This document shows, one piece after another, positions 57,237 through 64,000 of a DNA stretch of 64,000 nucleotides. The translations under genes were made by a program, and so were the position numbers. The notes under the pieces were generated by a model that did not search any database, was not told the DNA's origin, and saw only the letters and a program-made list of their open reading frames with translations. Each line of letters begins with the position of its first letter. Positions within the stretch are counted from its first letter, which is position 1. Source of the DNA: Parachaetomium inaequale (lineage: Eukaryota > Ascomycota > Sordariomycetes > Sordariales > Chaetomiaceae); assembly GCA_033296685.1 (NCBI GenBank), contig MU854482.1, positions 1 to 64,000 on the forward strand. Direction: 5' to 3'.

Positions 57237-58080
57237 GATGGGGGTGTTGTGGTTGAAAGCAGGGGGTAGAATTGAAACGACAAATGACACCTGTTGATGT
57301 TGTGGTACAGAGGCAAACAAAGACCTGTCTAGGTGTAAAAGTGACGCTTGAGCTTCAATCCCCCCTTCTTCACATCCCCTATCTAAATAATAACCCAACT
57401 CAGCTCCCATTCTAAACCACCACAAACACGAGTTGCTGAGGGAACTTGGTGAAGGGTGGATGGGGGGTCAATTTGGAGAGTTAGCTAGGCTGAGGCCTGG
57501 GGGGTGAGGGTGCCGGGGGGCAGTGAGAGGGTCGAGAGGAGGGAGAGGAGGCTGGTTACGAAGGCTTTGGTTGTGTGGGGTGTCTGCCGTGGGCGTGTGA
57601 GTGGGTTGATGAGAGGTTCTATTTGAAGGGTCGGTTGAGATTGGAGAAAGGAGATTAATTGTTGGCCTTATGGGTAGTTTTTCGGGTTATAATTCTCTCT
57701 TAGGTGTGATTGGGAAAAGAGAGCTTTTGAGGAGCCCCTGAATCTGGGCAATCCGTGCTAATTACATACATCTACTCCCGGCTTCTCTGACACTAGATGT
57801 CAGCCTAGCGGGGTGCCTGGCTTCACCGCATTTCCTGTGCCGGAGGCTGTGTGTGTGGGCTTTGTGGTTCCCCATTGGCTCCCCCAAAATGCAATGTTTC
57901 CTGTATGTATGTACAGTCACGGGATCCTGAGCAAACTGGCTGTCCGAGGAAATTTTGGGTTCGCTCAGCCCGACATTGGGTTTCCTGAGTTAATACAACT
58001 CGTTGCACCGAACCCCCTATTCCGAGGCCGACGTCCCGAAGGAAGTTTGAAGCATCCAACCCCTGTTTCTTCAGTTCAAG
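57237..58080. other. Intergenic, no gene recognised
   Basis: Downstream of the dehydrogenase and upstream of the HET gene. No domain-bearing frame. GGG-rich words near 57490-57560. Confidence 0.5.
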
Positions 58081-59831
58081 ATGCGCCTCCTCAACGCAAA
58101 AACCCTCAGACTGCAGCAGTTTGCTCGCGATGTCCCCCCTTACGCCATTTTGTCGCACACATGGGGTGACGAGGAAGTCTCCTACCAAGAGATCGACCTG
58201 CCCGAGCGCGTAGAGAAGAAAGGCTTTGCTAAGATACTCGGATGCTGCCGCCAAGCCCTGAAGGACACCCTCGAATGGGTCTGGGTCGACACCTGCTGCA
58301 TCGACAAGACGTCGAGCGCGGAGCTGTCCGAGGCCATCAACTCCATGTACGCCTGGTACCGCGACTCCCAGATTTGCTATGTCTACCTGGAAGACGTGCC
58401 GACGCCTGATGCCGGCTTCCCCGAGGAGGAGTTCTGGGCAGCCCGCTGGTTCACGCGCGGTTGGTGTCTCCAAGAGCTCATTGCGCCTTCGGCCGTCGAA
58501 TTCTACACGGCCGGCTGGCACGACATTGGGACCAAGTTCAGTCTCTGTGATCTTATCGAGATGATTACGGCAGTCACTGAGCCGGTGCTTCTCGGACAGC
58601 ACGCGCTAGACACCTGTAGCATCGCACAAAAGATGTCGTGGGCGTCGAAGAGACAGACGACCAGGATCGAGGACGAGGCGTACTGTTTGTTGGGAATCTT
58701 CGGCGTCAACATGCCCATGCTTTACGGAGAAGGGTCACGAGCATTCTATCGTCTGCAGGAAGAGATCATCAAACAGACCGAGGATTATTCGTTCCTTCTC
58801 TGGACCGAAATTCCGAAGGACACGCAACAACAACCGGGACTGGGTCAATTTCCCATTTTTGCACCACGTCCAGCATGCTTCGCCCGGGCTGGCCCCTGTG
58901 ATGCAGACGGGCGCCGCATAGGATACGACGCCCTCAGAGCCCCCCGATCGCGTATTGCCCAGCTTGACCCCGATTGGACGTGGAATCCTCCTCAAGTGAC
59001 CAGCCGAGGGCTTCGCGTGTCTCTTCCAGGTGGAACCTGGAAATGGAAGTACCGGGATCGGTTGAATGCTACTACCTCCTCTGGACGGGATATATATATT
59101 ACTCCGACCTTGTTTGCGTCCTTCTCGGGCGGAACTATCTCGACGCGGCAGACTGTTATGGTCGTGCAGGCCGCGGATGTCCTGAAGTCCGGCTCTTGGG
59201 GCCCGAGACGGCCAGCAGGAGCTTGGATCCCCGGGATATCTACTTGAAGATCAATAGGACCCCGTGGCAACCCCGCTTGGTTTCCATTAATGACGGGGAG
59301 CGTCCGCTGCGCCCACGGGTGCTGGTGGACGTTGTGATCTCGCCATTGGGAAGCATTCCGATCAATCTCATCGGCACATCCCATCCCGGCCTTGTCCTCC
59401 ATCAGCAGACAGCCGACGACCACGCGCCAGACGCGGGGAGCAACACACAGATTTGGCATGCATGGGATGGCGGCGACCTCGGCTTCGATGCGAGCAAGGA
59501 CTGTTTGATGGGCATTTTGCTCCGGGTCCCGTCCACGGACCAACAATCGGCTGCAGAGGCCCAACAGCAAACGGTCAAAGTCAGCTTGAACCTAGGACGT
59601 CATCCGGGCCAGCGGCCCAGGTGTACGATTCAGGAGGTTGGAAAAGGAGGCCCACCGCCGGCGGACATCCCGTGGCGCGACAGGGCGCAGTACCAACTCC
59701 AACCCGACCGAGTTCTCAGGGCTAGCGTCAAAACCATCAAGCAGGAGAGAGGGAATGCGCGTTACATACTGCGGATCGGTATGCTGTCGAGGCCCATCAC
59801 TTCCGGTCAAGGGAGTTGGTTTTGGTTTTGA
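58081..59831 (+). CDS. HET-domain protein, reading frame changes near 59030
   Basis: The start MRLLNAKTLRLQQF is the standard opening of fungal HET proteins. The HET domain (residues about 21-170) shows YAILSHTWG, WVWVDTCCID, AWYRDSQICYVYLEDV and WFTRGWCLQELIAP, followed by the usual RIEDEAYCLLGIFGVNMPML and a VTSRGLRVSLP block. Beyond that, homology-like sequence continues in a different frame (RLLGPETASRSLDPRDIY to the end at 59831). An intron 59030-59151 (122 bp, GT-AG, in phase) would join them, but it removes a segment (YYLLWTGYIYYSDLVCVLLG) that itself looks coding. A one-base frameshift is the alternative. HET proteins trigger programmed cell death in vegetative incompatibility. No NACHT or WD domain is attached. 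Confidence 0.8.
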
Positions 59832-60238
59832 GGTCGCATCACGATGTGTACATGTAACAACCACTATGTGCTTGGAGATATCTAACTGCTCAAGACAGAT
59901 TTGGGTCTCACAGGAGGCCGGTGTGGCCTTGTTTTGCATGTATATTGCCAAAACCTACAGTATTTCGCACCGGGAACGATTCCGAGACCAGCGCTATTTG
60001 ATATCTTTCTAGACTAGGTACCGTAATGAGCTGTTGTTGGGCAACAACACCACGATCCTCCAGTCAACCTCGCCCCTGACCCATCGCAATCACTTCGTTC
60101 CCAAGCGCTTCATAAACATCTCCATGGATCATCGACATCCAACAACTATTAGATCCTACCTAGGGACGAGTCCCAAAGGATCGAGTCTAGCGTCTAGCAG
60201 ACGAATCCGCGAAAGGAAAGAACAGTCAGCCGAGCACA
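59832..60238. other. Intergenic, no gene seen
   Basis: Short space between the HET gene and the phosphotransferase remnant. I looked for the missing N-terminal half of the phosphotransferase here and found none. Confidence 0.5.
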
Positions 60239-60832
60239 ATGGCCATGCATGTTTTCGGGGGTAATATCGATGACACCAGCTCCGAGTCCTTCGTCCTAAC
60301 CCACCTCGACTTTGACGTCCAGAACTTCATTGTCTCGCCCTCAGGCCGGTTAGTCGGCGCCATCGACTGGGCCGGCGTCGGGGCGTGGCCGGCTTTGCTC
60401 GGGAACCTGCGGTATCCCGGGTGGCTGACACGGGACTGGGATCCGGGGATGTATGGGTATGGGTTGGGCGGGGTGCTTGTGGACGAAGAGATGAGGGAGG
60501 ATTCGCCCGGGGTGTGGAGACGGCGTCGGGGGGTATATCGGGAGGCAGTGCGGGAAAGGTTGGGGGATGGGGTGGGGGAAGGTGGTCGGGAGAAGTACTG
60601 GACGAGTGCGACGCTTGTTATGGAGAGTTTGCTTATTGCTGCTGCTGGAGGGGGTGGTAGGGGGAATATTATAAAGAAGATTGTGAATGAGATTGCCGCC
60701 GTTGTTGACGTGCCGTGTGAGATGGGGGTTGGGCTTCTGTACATCTAGTTGTGAGATGCTGGGCGGGATGAGTTGAAGGTGTGGGTGGAGGACGCGTTGA
60801 GAACTGGGGTGGAGAGGCTGCTTCGGAACTAG
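60239..60832 (+). pseudogene. Aminoglycoside-phosphotransferase-like (APH) remnant
   Basis: Only the C-terminal lobe of the fungal APH family is present. It holds the Brenner motif region FVLTHLDFDVQNFIVSPSGR (HxDxxxxN, here with HLDFDVQN), GAIDWAGVGAWP with the metal-binding Asp, and RYPGWLTRDWDPGMYGYG. The usual N-terminal 200 or so residues with the ATP-binding Lys are absent. The frame stops at 60746-60748 and again at 60752-60754, yet family-like sequence (DELKVWVEDALRTG) continues in the same frame to 60832. Both ends therefore indicate a truncated, decaying gene. Intact relatives phosphorylate small molecules or are of unknown function; many lie near HET genes, as here. Confidence 0.7.
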
Positions 60833-61680
60833 AAGCTGTAGTGTCAATATCTCACCGATAGACCCAGTCGGCAGGGGTGGTGCTGGTCGGCGGGATCCTT
60901 TCGTGGCATGCTATCCCTTGACAGCAATATGAGAGACCATGTGCCCGGCGTATCAGACTTGCGATTTAGGTGAATGGGAGTGTCAGTCCAATCTCCTAGA
61001 CTAGTAAACACCGAAAGCGGAGGGATAGCGGATCCGATCGAGATCCAGAAACAGAGAAGTATCGGCAATCAGATGGCTCAGGGGTGGTGTACAGGCTGTC
61101 CTTGAGATATAGTGTGCATAGACGTAGAGCGGAGTATGGTATATGTTCCGTTTCTTGTATATTTGTTCGTCCACTTGACTGGGCTTCTTACTCTTTGGGT
61201 TTTCATCTCTTACCTTTTCCCTTCCCTTCTCCGTGTTAGGTTCTTCCTGTGCATTTAATACTTCTCAACCTCAACCCAAAGCCTTAGTCTTTTGCCTCGG
61301 CTCGTGACTTAATGCCAAGGCTGGATGCATAAGGGATGCCAAAGTTGCGCCGTCTTGGCCCTCCCTGTTTGCATGTTCACAGCCGTCCACCAAAACCCAA
61401 CCTAAGGCTGTGAGTCCAGTATCAACTCTCTGTCACCTGCCTCCCCCAATCTAAAGCCACCTCCGAGATCTTCAAACCCCAACCCCGCTTTCCCTTTCCC
61501 ACCTCCCGCCATCCCGAAACGCTTCCTTTCTTTCCCTTTCACCATCCCAACTCCTCCTCCTTTCCCCAACAACTGAATCTAAACCCCCAAAACAACACCA
61601 CCAAACTCTACCACCACCACCACCACCACATACCATCACATACCATCACCTCCCCAGAAAGAAGAACAGCGAGAAGAAAG
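60833..61680. other. Promoter side of the RibD/DHFR-like gene
   Basis: 850 bases without a recognised gene. The last 200 are pyrimidine- and CAC-rich, including a (CAC)n-like run near 61608-61630, directly before the start codon at 61681. This is typical of fungal 5' leaders. Confidence 0.5.
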
Positions 61681-62393
61681 ATGCCCCTCCTCCGCTACAA
61701 CCTCGCCCCCACCCTCAACGGCCTCATCACCTCCCACCCCACCAACACCACCCCCTGGATAGTCCCAGACCCAACCATCGACTTCCCGTCCCTCTACGCC
61801 GAATTCTCCACCTTCCTCCTCGGCCGCAAGACGTATGAGACATTCCTGTCCATGCCGCCGGGCGACAACCCGCTTCTCGGCAGACCGAAAGAGAGCGTGG
61901 TTGTTTTCACTAGGGATAGTGTGAAAGCAAAGGAGTGGGAGGGGGATGTGACGGTTGTGGGTTCGGGTTCGGGTTTGGGTTCGGCTGGGGTGGTGGAGTT
62001 TGTGAGGGGGTTGATGGGGGAGTTGAAGAGGAAGGGGCCTGATGGGGAGGGCGGGAAGGATGTTTGGTTGATGGGTGGGGGGGAGGTGGCGGGGATGTTG
62101 TTGAGGGCGGGGTTGGTTGATGTGGTGGAGGCGGCGGTATGTCTCATACGGGATTGACCCCTTTACAAGACCGTGGCTCCGGCTCCGCTCCTGAGTGGCT
62201 CCCAGTCACGAAATGGACTAGCTGACGTTGCGGACAGATTATGCCTGTGGTGGTGGGCCAGGGCGCCAAGATGTTTGGGGAGGGGGACGGGGAGGGGGAT
62301 AAGGGGGAGGCCGGGTGGAAGCTGGTGCTGGAGAAGGCGGAGGCGTTGGCGTCGGGGATCTTGATGACGCGGTACCGGGTGGTGTATGATTGA
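61681..62393 (+). CDS. RibD C-terminal/dihydrofolate-reductase-like protein
   Basis: Two exons with intron 62137-62237; 203 residues. MPLLRYNLAPTLNGLI is the first strand, with NGLI where reductases have DG. FLLGRKTYETFLSM is the DHFR-fold helix (GRxTYE). KESVVVFTRDSVKAKEW gives the second strand, and DVWLMGGGEVAGMLLRAGLV the GGG cofactor motif. Exon 2 provides IMPVVVGQGAKMFG and the last strands to VVYD. The proteins resemble the bacterial YyaP/RibD-C group, which binds NADPH; their substrates are mostly unknown. It is not the essential dihydrofolate reductase, whose sequence is longer and different. No riboflavin gene is nearby. Confidence 0.87.
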
Positions 62394-62456
62394 ATCAGGA
62401 GTGGTATCCAGAATTGCTTGTCTATGGGTGTAGTCTATGGTCTAATGCTATGTTGG

Positions 62457-63489
62457 CTATGCTGGCGAAACACGCTCCATCTCAAACCCCGCCGAGTCGC
62501 TCTCCGTCTGCGGCCGCTTCTCATCCTCGGGAGCAACAAACGAGTGCGACATCTGGGGGAAGAAGATGCCCGGCGCAAAGACGGCGAGCAGCACGCACGC
62601 AATCAGCACCATGAACGACTCGAGCACGACGAACGACGGCTCGTCCTGCATGATGTGGTTGCCCCAGCCGCCGGCCATCTCGGCGATACGGTAGATGCAG
62701 CGGATCAGCAGCGTGGCGTAGGCGACGCCGATGGCCCACACAAAGGCGCGGAACTTCTTGGTCACCCACAGCGCGGCGCCCTCCTGGTACTCGGGGGCGA
62801 CGGCACCGCTCTTGAAGTAGCGGCCGGCGCGGAACAGGTAGTCGCCGGCCAGGGCGCCAAAGGTGCCCAGCACGACGACCTGCAGCACGATGCCGGCCAT
62901 AATGGTCCGGTTGCCGTGCTGCAGCAGGTCGAGCTTGTCGCGGCCGGCCGAGGCGGCGATGCCGCCGCCGATGGCCTGGATGACGAGACACGAAATGTCG
63001 GCGGGGACGAAGAACAGGGGGTAGACGCGCGGGGCGACGCGGCTCAGGGAGCGGTTGAGGGCGTTGACGGCGTGCTTGAGGGTGAGGTACAGGCCGATAC
63101 AGACGAGGGTGGGCCCGAGGATGATGGCGACGATCTGCATCTTGAAGGCGCCGCTGTTCCAGGGGTTGACGGCGAGCAGGGCGCGGCCGATGTAGCCTGC
63201 GAAGTCAGAAAGGTGTCGAGGGGCGGACAGGGGATAAGGCGCCCTTACCGACACACTCAAGAATGCATCCTGCGCCCACGGCAATCGAGTAGCCCCAGGT
63301 CCGCTTCCACACGCCGATGGCGATGGTGACCAGGGCGGCCAGGCCGTATCCGAGGGCGAGAAAGATGTTGACGCCCTGGTTGGGGAAGTAGCCGAGGGTG
63401 GTGGCCTTGACGGGGCAGTAGGGCGACACCTCGACGCACGTTTCGTAGTTGGGCCGCCACCCGGCGGGCACCGTGTTTGTTGTCGTCAT
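62457..63489 (-). CDS. RTA1-family seven-transmembrane protein
   Basis: Two exons (63249-63489 and 62457-63196) with intron 63197-63248; 326 residues. The N-terminus is luminal or extracellular (EVSPYCPVKATTLGYFPNQG, family motif YxP). Helices follow: NIFLALGYGLAALVTIAIGV, AFKMQIVAIILGPTLVCIGL, and then VPADISCLVIQAIGGGIAAS, with the family's conserved ADxxxxxxQxxGG. IRCIYRIAEMAGGWGNHI and LESFMVLIACVLLAVFAPG close the bundle. RTA1-like proteins include yeast Rta1, Rsb1 and Pug1, lipid-translocation or stress-related membrane proteins at the plasma membrane or ER. Which one this matches cannot be told by eye. The start at 63489 lies in an atggtg-free leader and is the first Met. Confidence 0.9.
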
Positions 63490-64000
63490 GGCCGCTATCT
63501 CAGACTCGGATCAGATGGAGGAGGACAGACCCGGGGCTCGTGGAGTTGATCGGTGAGTGGAAAACCGGCCCTGCTCGATTCAAGCTTGTCCTCCTGTCCT
63601 CGACAGATTTCGGGGTCGCGAGTTTCGGAAAGGAGATCTAACGAACGACTGGGCCAGCGCAACAAAAAGGAGGACGCATCCGACAAAGGAAAAAGAGAAG
63701 CGAGGACGATGCCATCTTTGAGTGAGGAACCGAGCCGGAGGGATCGGGCTGTGCAAAGGCTCAATATTATTCAGCGTAGCAGCCCGCTCTCGTTTGGAAC
63801 TTTTAAACCGAGACCGAACAGATGACGGGAGTGCGGCTTGCAATCCGAGCCATTGAAGACAACACCTGGGCTCGGACAACGTTATCTCCGCCGCTTTGCC
63901 AAGAGTCGAAGAATGAGATTTCCAGGGACTCGGATTTTGTGCGAATGCGAGTGGGCACACGGCGGGGTGTCTGTCTGAAACGGGATTCGATTGGCTGGCC
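63490..64000. other. Upstream region of the RTA1 gene, window end
   Basis: About 500 bases that include the RTA1 promoter. No further gene is recognised before the window ends. Confidence 0.45.

Noticed and set aside
52879..60832. A secondary-metabolite cluster built from regulator, SDR and neighbours
   Set aside because: There is no polyketide, peptide or terpene synthase and no dedicated transporter; the neighbours are unrelated families.

Overview
The window is nuclear DNA of a filamentous ascomycete, most likely a Sordariomycete. Genes are interrupted by short GT-AG introns (mostly 45-130 bp) with CTAAC/CTGAC-like branch points. The families present are Pezizomycotina ones: HET, CFEM/Pth11-type receptor, RTA1, DUF2434, DUF1857, Zn2Cys6 and C2H2 regulators, and a BAS2-like secreted protein. 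Transposon copies carry the C-to-T decay typical of repeat-induced point mutation (RIP). The species cannot be fixed from sequence alone.

Layout. 1-8000 is a transposon graveyard: a 54-bp minisatellite, two complete but dead pogo/Fot1-like DNA transposons with intact terminal inverted repeats and TA duplications (1060-2924 and 6113-7975), and a Tc1/mariner-type remnant (3346-4190). 8000-14000 holds an F-box/ankyrin gene, a small MCHY cysteine protein, a small protein kinase and an MFS transporter. 14900-19200 holds a secreted protein, a DUF1857 protein and a CFEM G-protein-coupled-receptor-like gene. After 3 kb without a recognised gene come a second MCHY protein (22099), a TVP38/VTT membrane protein (24728) and a class A flavin monooxygenase (26411-27916). 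28672-31577 is a large 'ipa'-type protein with a HicA-like C-terminal domain. Then come COG5, a DUF2434 membrane protein, an Rgm1/Usv1-like C2H2 regulator with almost 4 kb of empty upstream DNA, a hot-dog thioesterase, a zinc-binding hypothetical protein, a choline/GABA-type permease, the BAS2-like protein, a Zn2Cys6 regulator, a short-chain dehydrogenase, a HET protein, an aminoglycoside-phosphotransferase-like remnant, a RibD/DHFR-like reductase and an RTA1 protein.

How the genes relate. No biosynthetic cluster with a backbone enzyme is visible. Most genes are independent housekeeping or accessory loci. The Zn2Cys6 regulator and the short-chain dehydrogenase are divergent neighbours and could share a promoter. 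Several accessory genes (kinase, MFS, ipa protein, APH remnant, perhaps HET) carry apparent frameshifts or stops, so this is either a decaying accessory region or an assembly with small indels. All intron positions were read by eye from frame, splice signals and protein continuity.
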